A DNA stretch of 41,458 bases, from positions 1 to 41,458 of the IMG/VR virus record IMGVR_UViG_3300045257_000156, one strand, 5' to 3'. This document shows positions 6,304 to 13,885 of this stretch, piece after piece. This DNA comes from a virus. The translations under genes and the position numbers were made by a program. Within the stretch, counting starts at the first letter, position 1, and each line of letters begins with the position of its first letter. Below the pieces are notes generated by a model. The model saw only the letters and a program-made list of their open reading frames with translations. It was not told the origin of the DNA and made no database searches.

Positions 6304-7132
6304 CGTGATTACGGAGTATGCGGCGGCGTTGGCGAAGGCGCAGGCGGAATTTCTCGTGCCGAAGAAATCGCGCACGGCCAAAGCGGGCACGTTTTCGTAC
6401 AGGTACAGCACCTTGGACGAACTGATCGAGGCCACCCGGCCGGCCCTCGCGAAGCACGGGCTGAGCGTGCAGCAGGATGTGTTTTGCGGGCGGGTGGACG
6501 CCCAGAGCGAGATTGAGGTGTGCGTGACGACGCAGATCACGCATAGCTCTGGGCAATGGTGGCGCTCGACGCCGTTTGCGCTGCCGGCCGGAACGACGCC
6601 GCAGAACGCGGGCGCGGCCTGTACGTACGCCCGTCGGTACTCGCTCGGGGCGGCCCTGAACGTCGCGGCCGAAGAGGACACTGACGCGCAGACGGTCCAG
6701 CCCGCCAAGAGCAACGGGAAAGACCTCCACACGGCCCCTGCGGCAGTCCCGCCGAAGGACCCGGCCAGATCCGACCGGGGCGCCTCAGCTCGGGGAGAAC
6801 CTGGGGCGCCTTCCACGCCTGCGGTTGAGGCGATGTCGCCCAGCGGCACGCATGTGGTGAAAGTCGAGTCGGAGAAGCCGGATGGCAAGAATTACACGCG
6901 CTACGTCGTGACCTTTCGCGACGGCCGCGTGGCGAGCACGATTGCTACGCCGCTGGGTCGGAAGGCGGAAGCCGCGCGAGACGCGGGGACGCTCGTCACG
7001 CCCGTGATCAAGCCGGGAAAGTTTGGGAAGTTTGACCTAGACCGGCTGGATCCGCCGACGCGCAAGCCCCCGGTCATAGACCCGGAGGACCAAGGGCCAC
7101 CGCCGTGGATGGAAGAAGAGGGGCAACGCTGA
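6290..7132 (+). CDS. erf: ERF-family single-strand annealing recombinase (280 aa)
   Basis: ERF proteins anneal complementary single-stranded DNA in phage recombination and genome circularisation. Residues 1-130 carry the family features: FSYRYSTLDELIEATRPAL (about 35-53), HGLSVQQ, QWWRSTPF and CTYARRYSLGAALNV (111-125). The C-terminal half has a Pro/Ala-rich linker and a separate small basic domain (about 195-265). ATG at 6290 was chosen over earlier in-frame starts because the conserved domain begins there. The HNH gene follows with an overlapping stop and start. Confidence 0.85.
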   Translation: MPQSDVITEYAAALAKAQAEFLVPKKSRTAKAGTFSYRYSTLDELIEATRPALAKHGLSVQQDVFCGRVDAQSEIEVCVTTQITHSSGQWWRSTPFALPAGTTPQNAGAACTYARRYSLGAALNVAAEEDTDAQTVQPAKSNGKDLHTAPAAVPPKDPARSDRGASARGEPGAPSTPAVEAMSPSGTHVVKVESEKPDGKNYTRYVVTFRDGRVASTIATPLGRKAEAARDAGTLVTPVIKPGKFGKFDLDRLDPPTRKPPVIDPEDQGPPPWMEEEGQR

Positions 7133-7629
7133 TGGTGGGCCAGACGTGTCCGACGTGCGGACGATCGTTTTGGGTATATCCGTCCACACTTGCACGCGGG
7201 CATGGCAAGTACTGCTCGAAGCCCTGCCGTCCGTATCGTGCCGCGGGAAATCCGAACTGGCGCGGAGGGCGAGTCCTCGAGAAACGTGATGGACGGGTCC
7301 GACTCTATGCACCTGACCACCCTAACGCCACGGCGCTCGGCTATGTCTACGAATATCGTCTCGTGGCGAGTCGTACGCTTGGGCGTCCACTTTTTGACCA
7401 TGAAGTGGTGCATCACATCAATGGCGATCCGACCGACAACCGGCCCGAAAACCTTGAGGTCATCACGCCGACTGATCATATCAATCGTCACCGGCACGAG
7501 TTGACGACGAGCGGGGCCACGAATCGCGCTGCGGCCCTGAAGGCGCTGAACGAGAGACTGACCACTGCGCAACGGAAAGCCGCTTGGGTCAAGCGAAAGG
7601 AGGCGCGGCGTGCAATCTCTGGTGTTTGA
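7132..7629 (+). CDS. HNH endonuclease with N-terminal zinc ribbon (165 aa)
   Basis: N-terminal CPTCGRSF and YCSKPC form a zinc ribbon. The core VVHHINGDPTDNRPENLEVI is an HNH motif of the type found in phage homing endonucleases, and a lysine/arginine-rich C-terminus follows. It overlaps the exonuclease start by 20 bases. It may be a free-standing homing nuclease inserted between erf and the exonuclease gene, or a recombination partner. Confidence 0.85.
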   Translation: MVGQTCPTCGRSFWVYPSTLARGHGKYCSKPCRPYRAAGNPNWRGGRVLEKRDGRVRLYAPDHPNATALGYVYEYRLVASRTLGRPLFDHEVVHHINGDPTDNRPENLEVITPTDHINRHRHELTTSGATNRAAALKALNERLTTAQRKAAWVKRKEARRAISGV

Positions 7630-8263
7630 TACGGAAGCGGTTGCGATTGACGGCGCGGCCGATTTCCTCGAGCCGGTGATGGCCCCGTCGAACTACGTCA
7701 AGGCGGAAGCGATTGCGGCGTACATCGAAAAGGCGCAGCGGGAGCAGTTAGCGAAAGCGGCGCTCGATATGGACCTCGCGCGGATTGTCTGCCTGGGCGT
7801 GGTCCTCGGGGCCAGTGAGCCGGACGTGCGCCTCGCCAAAACCGAGGATGAGGAACGGGCGCTGCTGCAGTGGTTCTGGACCTCGTGTGTCGGGACGTCG
7901 ATGCGCCGGCCATTGCTGATTGGATTTAATTGTCTGGGGTATGACTTGCCGTTGCTGCTGCGGCGCTCGCTCTACCTTGGGGTGCATACCCCACGACTCC
8001 CGATCAATCGCTATCGGCATGAAGGCATCGAGGATCTGCTATTGACGTTGTCGTATGACGGGGCGCAGAAGATGCGCGGGCTGGCGTTCTATTGCAAACG
8101 CTTCGCGATCGACGTGCCGGATGCGACGACGGGCGCGGACATCGCTGGGTTGGTGGCTGAGGCGAAGTGGGATCAGGTGGCGGCGCACTGTCGGGCCGAC
8201 ATTCTGCGAACGGTGCAACTCGCGGCGAGACTCGGTGTGTTGCAGGGTGAGGCGGTGTTTTGA
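7610..8263 (+). CDS. DEDD-type 3'-5' exonuclease (217 aa)
   Basis: RNase H-fold exonuclease signature: Exo I FDTE (D7, E9), Exo II GFNCLGYD (N107, D112), and Exo III H193-x3-D197 in AAHCRADILRTVQL. Resembles the predicted PolB-like 3'-5' exonuclease group found in phages. GTG start at 7610 follows AAAGGAGG, one of the best ribosome binding sites in the window. Probably trims DNA ends for the ERF pathway or proofreads, which is inference. Confidence 0.8.
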   Translation: MQSLVFDTEAVAIDGAADFLEPVMAPSNYVKAEAIAAYIEKAQREQLAKAALDMDLARIVCLGVVLGASEPDVRLAKTEDEERALLQWFWTSCVGTSMRRPLLIGFNCLGYDLPLLLRRSLYLGVHTPRLPINRYRHEGIEDLLLTLSYDGAQKMRGLAFYCKRFAIDVPDATTGADIAGLVAEAKWDQVAAHCRADILRTVQLAARLGVLQGEAVF

Positions 8264-8421
8264 TGAACCTGAGCGGCCTCGGTCTCGGCAAACTGCATCA
8301 CTACGGCCCGCGAGGACAGCCTCGAGTGCCGCAGTTATCGAAGCAGGCGAAGCTGCGGAAACGTCAGCGTGTGCAACGCGCACGACGCGCAGCCTATGAC
8401 GTAAAACAACAGCCGAGCTGA
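8263..8421 (+). CDS. Small very basic protein (52 aa)
   Basis: ATGA junctions at both ends support translation. Rich in Arg, Lys and Gln (KLRKRQRVQRARRAAY), so it probably binds nucleic acid. Family not recognised. Confidence 0.6.
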   Translation: MNLSGLGLGKLHHYGPRGQPRVPQLSKQAKLRKRQRVQRARRAAYDVKQQPS

Positions 8422-8846
8422 TGCCGTTCAATCTCCCAACTCTGGCAGAAGTCCAAGCTTCACGGGCTGGTAAACCCATCCCGAAAGGGAAGACGCGCCT
8501 GGAGGAAATTGCTGAAGCTCGGCCCTTGACAAAGGTCGACGAGAAAGCCTTTCGGGCCGAAGTCATCGCGCGGGATCACAACCGCTGTCGGTGTTGTGGC
8601 CGGAAGGTGCTGCAGACGCTCGCCCGAGTCCCGGAGCGGCGCGAAGTCCATCACTGCCATGGGCGAGCGGGGGATCTTCGCTTCGACGCCCGAGCGGCCA
8701 TCGTGACGTGCCTGGAGTGCCATTGCAGGCTGACCGGAAAAGTGAACACTCACAAGCTCATGGCCATCCCGACGAAGACCTTTCAGACCAAGCAAGGCAC
8801 GTTCACGGATGCCCGATTTCCGATCGTGTTCAAAGAAACGACCTAG
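8421..8846 (+). CDS. HNH endonuclease (141 aa)
   Basis: Has VIARDHNRCRCCGRKV (about 48-63), EVHHCHGR (about 75-82) and AIVTCLECHCRLTGKV (about 93-108), the ordered Cys pairs and histidines of an HNH nuclease with structural zinc. ATG overlaps the preceding stop. Could be a homing nuclease or a Holliday or branch nuclease in the early replication block. About 36 bases without a gene follow before the initiator-like gene. Confidence 0.8.
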   Translation: MPFNLPTLAEVQASRAGKPIPKGKTRLEEIAEARPLTKVDEKAFRAEVIARDHNRCRCCGRKVLQTLARVPERREVHHCHGRAGDLRFDARAAIVTCLECHCRLTGKVNTHKLMAIPTKTFQTKQGTFTDARFPIVFKETT

Positions 8847-8882
8847 AGGAGGCGACGACATGACGAGCGGCGAGACGGAGAC

Positions 8883-9662
8883 ATGGCCTGGGTACGTTTA
8901 GACGATCAAGCCCCACGAAATGAGAAAATTTTACGAGCGGGACCTGCGGCGTCTTGGCTCTGGGTGTGTGGGATTGCCCACGCGCAAAGCCAATTGACCG
9001 ACGGATTTATTTCAGAAGTGGCCCTCCCCCTGATTGGAGTCAAGGGCCACGCATTGGCAAAACGGCTCGCGGAGGACCTCGTGGCCGCCGGCCTATTTGA
9101 CCGTGCTGACAGTGGTTACCTGGTTCATGACTATCTCGACTACAACCCGTCGAGGGCAGTGGTGTTTGCGAAACGCGCGGAGGATGCCGCGCGGAAGCGG
9201 TTCACGGACTCCACGCGGACTCCGGCCGGAATCCAACCGGACTCCGGCGGTCCCCGCGCGCGCGTCCCATCCCATCCGATCCGTACCGTACCAAAGAACA
9301 CAGAAGGGCCGACAGAACCGGCCCGGCCAGTGGTGTCTGCAAACGGCAATGGGAAAAAAGCCCCCGTTGAGCCGATTGCAGCGAAGCAGTTTTTGCAGTG
9401 GTTTCAGGAGGAATACCGGCGCAGCCGGTTCGGTGCGGATTATCTCGTGAAGTGGGACAAGGACGTGCCGCTCGTCAAACGCATGCTGGCGGCGACGACG
9501 CTCGAACGGCTGAAGAAATACGCCGAAATCCTACTGAATCCGGCGACCGATGATGAGTGGATTGCCACGACGGACCGGGGCATTGGCGTCTTGTCCTCCC
9601 GGTTCAACTGGCTCTCGGAGCGGTATGCCGAGTGGGAAGCGACGCACGGGCGTGAGTCATGA
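8883..9662 (+). CDS. Replication-initiator / replisome-organiser-like protein (259 aa)
   Basis: N-terminal winged-helix-like domain (MAWVRLDDQAPRNEKIL through DYLDYNPS, about 1-82) resembles phage replisome organisers. It is followed by a Pro/Arg-rich linker and a C-terminal helical domain (FLQWFQEEYRRSR onward). This two-domain plan is typical of phage proteins that melt the origin or recruit host helicase. It is the only replication-initiation candidate here. Identification is by layout, not by a diagnostic motif. Confidence 0.55.
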   Translation: MAWVRLDDQAPRNEKILRAGPAASWLWVCGIAHAQSQLTDGFISEVALPLIGVKGHALAKRLAEDLVAAGLFDRADSGYLVHDYLDYNPSRAVVFAKRAEDAARKRFTDSTRTPAGIQPDSGGPRARVPSHPIRTVPKNTEGPTEPARPVVSANGNGKKAPVEPIAAKQFLQWFQEEYRRSRFGADYLVKWDKDVPLVKRMLAATTLERLKKYAEILLNPATDDEWIATTDRGIGVLSSRFNWLSERYAEWEATHGRES

Positions 9663-10180
9663 GCGACAACGATCAGACGCGCATCGATCAGGCAATGGCG
9701 GAGCTGTTCAAGCTCCGTGCCGCGGCACGCGCCGCTCGTCGGAAGGCGTCGCAGCAGTGGGGACCCCTCGTGCAATCGTTCATGCAGGGGATGAAGTTTT
9801 GGGAGGACGAGAAAGCGCAGGGGGTGAGTCTCCCGGATCGGGTGAGCCATCTGGCGACGATTCTGCGCGCGAGTTGGCCGTTTCAGCGGGAATGGCATTA
9901 CGTCTGCGAGCAGTGCGGCGAGACAGGCCTCGTCATGGCCGTCTGTCGGAAAGGCGCCCGTTGTAATGGCATTTCCACGCGCACGGACTTCGCTGGACAA
10001 ACGCCGGGAAAATACAAGCGCCTCTGCTGGCAGCATCCCGATTCGGACTACGAGCACGACTATGGGATGCCGTGCTGGTGCGAAAAGGGTGAGCGGTTTC
10101 GTGTGGTGGCGAAGGCGGCTGAGAGTTATGCGACAGCCGGGAAGTCCAAGAGTAAACCGATGTCGAGAATAGGCCGATGA
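9659..10180 (+). CDS. Cys-rich hypothetical protein (173 aa)
   Basis: A helical N-terminal half (AMAELFKLRAAARAARRKAS) precedes a Cys-rich half with CEQCGETG, CRKGARC and PCWCEKG, likely one or two zinc sites. ATGA overlaps at both ends. Located between the initiator-like gene and VRR-NUC, so a replication accessory role is plausible. Family not recognised. Confidence 0.6.
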   Translation: MSDNDQTRIDQAMAELFKLRAAARAARRKASQQWGPLVQSFMQGMKFWEDEKAQGVSLPDRVSHLATILRASWPFQREWHYVCEQCGETGLVMAVCRKGARCNGISTRTDFAGQTPGKYKRLCWQHPDSDYEHDYGMPCWCEKGERFRVVAKAAESYATAGKSKSKPMSRIGR

Positions 10181-10485
10181 GCCAACCCCTCCGGACCCGC
10201 GGCCGTCGCGACAGCAACGAAAAGGCTGTCGTGCAGGCGCTCGAAAAGGCTGGCGCGCTGGTGCTGCGGCTCAGCGCGAAGGGCGTCGGGGATTTGCTGG
10301 TGTATCGGCGCGCGTGGGGCCGTCCGGATTTAACGCTGCTGGAGGTCAAGCGCCCGAAGCTCCGAGGCCAACAAGCCGGCACGCCCACCAAAGCCCAGCA
10401 GCAGGCGCAGCAGCAGGGGTGGCCCGTGGTGCGCGTCGAGACGCCGGAGCAGGCCTTGGCGGCGATTGGCTGTGTGACGCGATGA
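10177..10485 (+). CDS. VRR-NUC domain nuclease (102 aa)
   Basis: VRR-NUC proteins are PD-(D/E)xK nucleases, often stand-alone in phages. Visible are the N-terminal helix with NEKAVVQALEKAG, GVGDLLVY (catalytic Asp39), LLEVKRP (Glu56, Lys58) and TKAQQQAQQQGWPVVRVET, the usual Gln-rich helix and final strand. Length fits the family. Probably processes recombination or replication intermediates with ERF. Confidence 0.85.
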   Translation: MSQPLRTRGRRDSNEKAVVQALEKAGALVLRLSAKGVGDLLVYRRAWGRPDLTLLEVKRPKLRGQQAGTPTKAQQQAQQQGWPVVRVETPEQALAAIGCVTR

Positions 10486-10781
10486 ATGAAAAGGCGCCGT
10501 GTGGACTGATTGTGCGGACGGGCACGGGCTCGACGGTCTGTGAACGACCGAGAGGACATACGGGGCCGTGCTCTAATGTCGGGCCGCCTCGCTGCACCTG
10601 TGAGACGTGTTCGATGTGTAAGGGGCAAGGCACCTATTTCGTGGACATGCGCGGCCGATTCAGCCCCTACAACGACGGCTTGTGCGACATGGAACCGTGC
10701 GAGGAATGCGGCGGCAGCGGGATCGTGTGGGAGTGCGCGTCCTGCGCGTTTCAGCGTGAGTGTGACGAGGATCAGCCATGA
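10482..10781 (+). CDS. DnaJ-type zinc-finger protein (99 aa)
   Basis: First an CERPRGHTGPC motif, then CTCETCSMCKGQG, CEECGGSG and ECASC, the Cys-x2-Cys-x-Gly-x-Gly pattern of DnaJ zinc fingers. It may bind DNA or act as an adaptor. Overlaps VRR-NUC by an ATGA junction. The first motif is shared with the protein at 469. Confidence 0.7.
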   Translation: MNEKAPCGLIVRTGTGSTVCERPRGHTGPCSNVGPPRCTCETCSMCKGQGTYFVDMRGRFSPYNDGLCDMEPCEECGGSGIVWECASCAFQRECDEDQP

Positions 10782-10909
10782 GCAGTATCACGATCAAGAT
10801 GAAAGACGGCACGGTGCGCGACTTTCCCCTTAGCATGAGGGCGATCGCGCGTCCTGGGGGCGCGCAGACGGGTAGAATGGGCATCCAGCGCGAAAGGGGG
10901 ACCGCATGA
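10778..10909 (+). CDS. Very small basic protein (43 aa)
   Basis: ATGA overlaps on both sides keep it in the coupled chain. Begins MSSITIKMKDGTVRDFPLS, a strand-turn-strand look, then a Gly/Arg-rich tail. Not recognised. Confidence 0.55.
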   Translation: MSSITIKMKDGTVRDFPLSMRAIARPGGAQTGRMGIQRERGTA

Positions 10910-11448
10910 CCGTGACGGAAGGCTTGGCGGAACTGAAAACCTTGCAGAAGCGCATCGAGAAGAAACGCGAGTACGTCGGTGGGCTCCTGCTCCGCTCCGA
11001 TGGCATCCGCGATCCGGTCGAGAAGGATGGCGGGTCGGTCGAGGTCGTGAAGCGGGAACGGCAAGCGATTGCGGACCTGGAAACGCGGCACGTCGCCATT
11101 CGAACGGCGATTCAGCGGATGAATCACGCGACGCCGATCACGGTGAGCGAGGTCACGAAAACGATTGCCGAGTGGTTGACGTGGCGGAAGGAAATCGCGC
11201 CCGGGCACGGGGCGCATCTCCAGAAGATGCGGCAGAGTATTCTGAGTGCGCGCAGTCAGGCGCAACAAAAGGGCTGGGGGATGCGGACGGCCACGGAGGT
11301 GAACACGGCCGCGCAAATGACCGACGTGTTGGTGAACGTGGATGAAGCGGCGCTGGCCAAAGAGACCGAACAGCTCGAAACGATTCTCGGGACGCTTGAC
11401 GGGCAACTCTCGCTTCGCAATGCCACCGTGATGATGGACATCACGTAG
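10906..11448 (+). CDS. Coiled-coil protein (180 aa)
   Basis: Long helical stretches (LAELKTLQKRIEKKREYVGG and VKRERQAIADLETRHVAI) with heptad spacing suggest a coiled coil. The order of helices is faintly like DIP1984-type proteins, but I am not confident. It ends convergently with the minus-strand HNH gene, overlapping it by 8 bases. Function unknown. Confidence 0.65.
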   Translation: MTVTEGLAELKTLQKRIEKKREYVGGLLLRSDGIRDPVEKDGGSVEVVKRERQAIADLETRHVAIRTAIQRMNHATPITVSEVTKTIAEWLTWRKEIAPGHGAHLQKMRQSILSARSQAQQKGWGMRTATEVNTAAQMTDVLVNVDEAALAKETEQLETILGTLDGQLSLRNATVMMDIT

Positions 11449-11845
11449 GGCCGTAGGTGCGTTCTCGATGGCAATTGGCACACACGACGTCGCACTTGGC
11501 GATTTCGGCGAGGATTTTAGAGATGGCGATCGTCGTGTGTGCCATGCGACCGATGAGGTACGTCTTATCGTGTCGATGATCGAAGTCCATCACATAGTGC
11601 GGAAAGCGGCGGCCGCAGTCGGCGCACGGTTTGTTCTTGGCGCGGCGAACAAGCGCGAGGCGACTGGCGTGCCCACGCCGCCGATGGCCGCGGATCCAGC
11701 CTTTCATCTTGTCGGTGTTCGCGGGTGTCTGGAGCCACCGGCGGACGCGAGCGCGACGACATTCCCGGCAGACGATTTTGCCGTCGCTGCGTTGATGCGT
11801 ATTCGCTGGGGTGCGGATGTGACCGCGTCGGCATCGTGGTGTCAT
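11441..11845 (-). CDS. HNH endonuclease, minus strand (134 aa)
   Basis: Reading right to left, CADCGRR (C74, C77), YVMDFDHRHDKTYLIG (85-100) and ILAEIAKCDVVCANCHRERT (111-130) match a well-known phage HNH family. An N-terminal CRRGH and CRECRR form an extra zinc ribbon. Start set at 11845, where the protein-like sequence begins; the open frame continues to 12004 with poorer composition. One of only two confident minus-strand genes, both HNH, which is typical of invasive homing-type nucleases inserted at gene ends. Confidence 0.85.
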   Translation of the reverse strand: MTPRCRRGHIRTPANTHQRSDGKIVCRECRRARVRRWLQTPANTDKMKGWIRGHRRRGHASRLALVRRAKNKPCADCGRRFPHYVMDFDHRHDKTYLIGRMAHTTIAISKILAEIAKCDVVCANCHRERTYGPT

Positions 11846-12177
11846 GCGGCATTTTATACCGAACGGAAGGAAAGAACGCGAGGAATCAACGCGCCTTCGG
11901 CGGCGAAGTGAGAACAATGCGCAGGAACCCTTGCCGGGGTGAAAACCGGCTCCAACTGGTAATAACGGCCTGCTGCGCCGTTTGTGGTTCAACTCCACGA
12001 ACATTCCTCAGAAGCTTAGCGTTGAACGAGGAACGCTCAGATTTTGAACGAGGAACGCTCAGCGGGAAAAGTTGGTGGAAAGCCATCGGTTCGCTGACTG
12101 ACCGCGCAATCGGTCAGACGCCCATCTTGTGCGGGGCGATCTCAGGCGGGTGGCTGCTGTGCGGAGGCGTCTCTTCT
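11846..12177. other. Intergenic region between HNH gene and tRNA
   Basis: No convincing gene on either strand; frames here are short or lack protein-like composition. It contains a 19-base direct repeat (separate entry) and separates the early DNA-metabolism genes from the tRNA. A promoter or regulatory site is likely, but none could be assigned with confidence. Confidence 0.5.
12022..12062. repeat. Two 19-bp direct repeats, 22-bp period
   Basis: The sequence TTGAACGAGGAACGCTCAG occurs at 12022-12040 and again at 12044-12062. Its right part, AACGCTCAG, recurs at 12834-12842. Paired repeats one or two helical turns apart in an intergenic region look like protein-binding sites (operator or iteron). 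Confidence 0.75.
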
Positions 12178-12259
12178 GGAGAGTTGGCTGAATGGTAAAG
12201 CAGCGGCCCGCTAAGCCGTCGCGTCTTGACGCGTGCCGGTTCGATTCCGGCACTCTCTC
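12178..12259 (+). tRNA. tRNA-Ser (anticodon GCT)
   Basis: Folds by eye: acceptor GGAGAGT / ACTCTCT (first pair G-U), D arm GCT...AGC with GG in the loop, anticodon stem GCGGC / GCCGT around loop CCGCTAA, a long variable arm CGCGTC-TT-GACGCG, and T arm GCCGG-TTCGATT-CCGGC. The long variable arm and GCT anticodon mark it as serine, reading AGC and AGT. No CCA is encoded. The base before the anticodon is C, where nearly all tRNAs have U33. Confidence 0.85.
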
Positions 12260-12323
12260 CGCTTGTACTGCCCATGAAGCCCCTCGCCACGGTTACCCCG
12301 TTCTCCCACTGGAGATTCCCGCG

Positions 12324-12548
12324 ATGAGTGCCGACGCGAAAGTCTGGCAGGACGGCAACTGGTGGCACGGCGTCCACGATGGCGCGTGCGCGGCGGGTCC
12401 ACACGAAGCCCTTGACCTCGCCGTGGTGCTGCAGGACGTGGCCGCTTGTCTGCAGATGCGGTTCCTGAAGTGGGAATTTCGTCAGTATGTCGCCTTGGCG
12501 CCCGAAGAACGCGTCGGCCTCGTCGGCTACATCGCGGGTGGCGCATGA
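12324..12548 (+). CDS. Small hypothetical protein (74 aa)
   Basis: ATG follows GGAG with good spacing. Has a Trp/His-rich N-terminus (WQDGNWWHGVHDG) and a helical C-terminal half. No recognised family. Overlaps the helix-turn-helix gene by four bases. Confidence 0.65.
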   Translation: MSADAKVWQDGNWWHGVHDGACAAGPHEALDLAVVLQDVAACLQMRFLKWEFRQYVALAPEERVGLVGYIAGGA

Positions 12549-12727
12549 AACCTTTAGCCACCGTGACGCCTCATTCCCGCTGGGTGAGTCTCAACCAGTA
12601 CGCGGTTTTATGGGGCATTTCCCGCAGTACCGTGCGGAAATGGAAAGCCCAAGGGATGCTGGAGACGTATCGGACCACGAAGCAACTCCTACGAATTCGG
12701 AATCAACCGCCGAAAGGGGCCGCGTGA
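12545..12727 (+). CDS. Helix-turn-helix DNA-binding protein (60 aa)
   Basis: WVSLNQYAVLWGISRSTVRK is a MerR/excisionase/AlpA-like helix-turn-helix, followed by a short wing. At 60 residues the protein is nearly all DNA-binding domain. Lying between the early and packaging genes, it could be a late-gene switch or a terminase-associated protein. No integrase is present, so excision is unlikely. Confidence 0.7.
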   Translation: MKPLATVTPHSRWVSLNQYAVLWGISRSTVRKWKAQGMLETYRTTKQLLRIRNQPPKGAA

Positions 12728-13016
12728 TGCAGCGACGCGGGTTTCTGGGGTGTGCACCTTCCGGGTTCGTGAAATGTCTAAGGATTCGGTGTCCATTTTC
12801 GCTCAGCCGTTCCGCCAGCTCAGGCAAGTGAATAACGCTCAGCCGTAGCACGCCGTCAGTCCCCCTCACTGCGCGTCAGTCGCCGTCTCTGCCAGCACCC
12901 TCTTGTAACTCTCTCAGAATGTGCTATTTCTCGCTGCAGCAGGTTTCAGATAAAGTCCGCGTCAGCGCACCACGCTCTAGAGCTGCAACCGGGACGAACG
13001 CATCGAGGACGAGCCG
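12728..13016. other. Leader region upstream of the small-terminase-like frame
   Basis: A 24-codon frame at 12774-12848 (MSKDSVSIFAQPFRQLRQ start) ends in TAG and is in the same frame as the terminase-like protein downstream, but stops at 12846, 12951 and 12978 separate them. The 11-base repeat CGCTCAGCCGT lies at 12800-12810 and 12836-12846. Another short frame starts at 12919 (MCYFSLQQVSDKV) and ends at 13020. The region may hold a promoter, operator or broken 5' end; nothing is certain. Confidence 0.4.
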
Positions 13017-13535
13017 CTGACCCACGAGCTGGAACAACTCGCCGACGAAATCAGCCAAGCCTACCGACCACCACCTAGTGGCCGACCGAGCGATATCGCC
13101 AATCCAGAAACCCTCCTGCAATTCTTTACGCACCTCGAAGCCGGCAATTACTACGACGACGCCGCGCATGCTTCAGGTTTAGCCTACGAAACCTACCGCA
13201 CTTGGAACAAACGCGGAGAAGCTGGCGAAGCGCCCTTCGACCGATTTGCTGCGGTCTGCAAAAGGCTCGTCGCTCGAGCCGCCTGCGATGCGGTCCGTAA
13301 AGTGCGCAAAGCCGGTGAGTTACCGCAGTTCTGGGCCGCTGAAATGACCTACCTGGAGCGCCGATTTCCCGAGAAGTGGGGACGTCGCCAAGACAGCCAA
13401 GACGGCCCCAAGGTGGTGGTGCAGATCGGGGTCAGGGACAGTGATGTCCGGGTGCAGATCGCGGAATCGCCAGCAAAGACAGGCGAAAGCGAAGTGCGAT
13501 TCGAAGGGGACCTTCGCTTGGGGCTGAATCCCTAA
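13017..13535 (+). CDS. Small-terminase-like protein, start codon uncertain (about 172 aa)
   Basis: Protein-like sequence is open from 12981 to 13535. The core (LLQFFTHLEAGNYYDDAAHA, ETYRTWNKRGEAGEAPFDRF, FWAAEMTYLERRFPEKWGRR) matches the helix-turn-helix and helical region of phage small terminase subunits, which recognise the packaging site. Its place two genes before the large terminase agrees. No ATG, GTG or TTG occurs before GTG 13302, which would remove the DNA-binding part. CTG at 13017 preceded by GAGG at about the right distance is the best candidate start; a frameshift or upstream exon are alternatives. Confidence 0.6.
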   Translation: MTHELEQLADEISQAYRPPPSGRPSDIANPETLLQFFTHLEAGNYYDDAAHASGLAYETYRTWNKRGEAGEAPFDRFAAVCKRLVARAACDAVRKVRKAGELPQFWAAEMTYLERRFPEKWGRRQDSQDGPKVVVQIGVRDSDVRVQIAESPAKTGESEVRFEGDLRLGLNP

Positions 13536-13885
13536 CGATTACCCCTGAGTCTGATAATAGCCATTCTGGTTACCTGAGCCATAGAACCGTAATCGGTTGG
13601 CGGTCAGTGCGTTAGGCAGGCACGAGCGAGCAGGCCGTGAGCATAACACGAACTGCGGAGGAAGGCCACCGGGGCCTCGGCGCGGGAACCCCCGAGGGAC
13701 CCAACCCGGCGGCGGCGGCCCGACAGGCTGGATGATTTTCTCTCAGTCTGACACGCGGCTGAGCTGACGGCTGATCGGGCGGCGGGGCAAGAAAAAAGGG
13801 GCAGGCTCGGGACGGTGAACGAATGAGCCTTTGCCGAGTGAATGGGCGCTCTTCTAGATTGGCGACAGGACGTAAACAGGAGCGA
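13536..13885. other. Gene-free region before the late genes
   Basis: No convincing frame. It contains small inverted repeats: CGATTAC with GTAATCG around 13535-13595, and a GC-rich hairpin CCTCGG / CCGAGG near 13675. An inverted copy of the CGCTCAGCCG motif (CGGCTGAGC at 13756-13764) is also present. Position between small and large terminase genes makes it a candidate for the packaging site or a late promoter. Confidence 0.4.

Noticed and set aside
5875-6888. 337-codon minus-strand frame
   Set aside because: Shadow of the 5761, 6103 and erf genes.
8861-8902. 13-codon frame before the initiator-like gene
   Set aside because: Too short and overlapped by the better-supported start at 8883.
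12178-12259. Integration site in the tRNA gene
   Set aside because: No integrase or second copy of the tRNA end was seen, so there is no support for attP.
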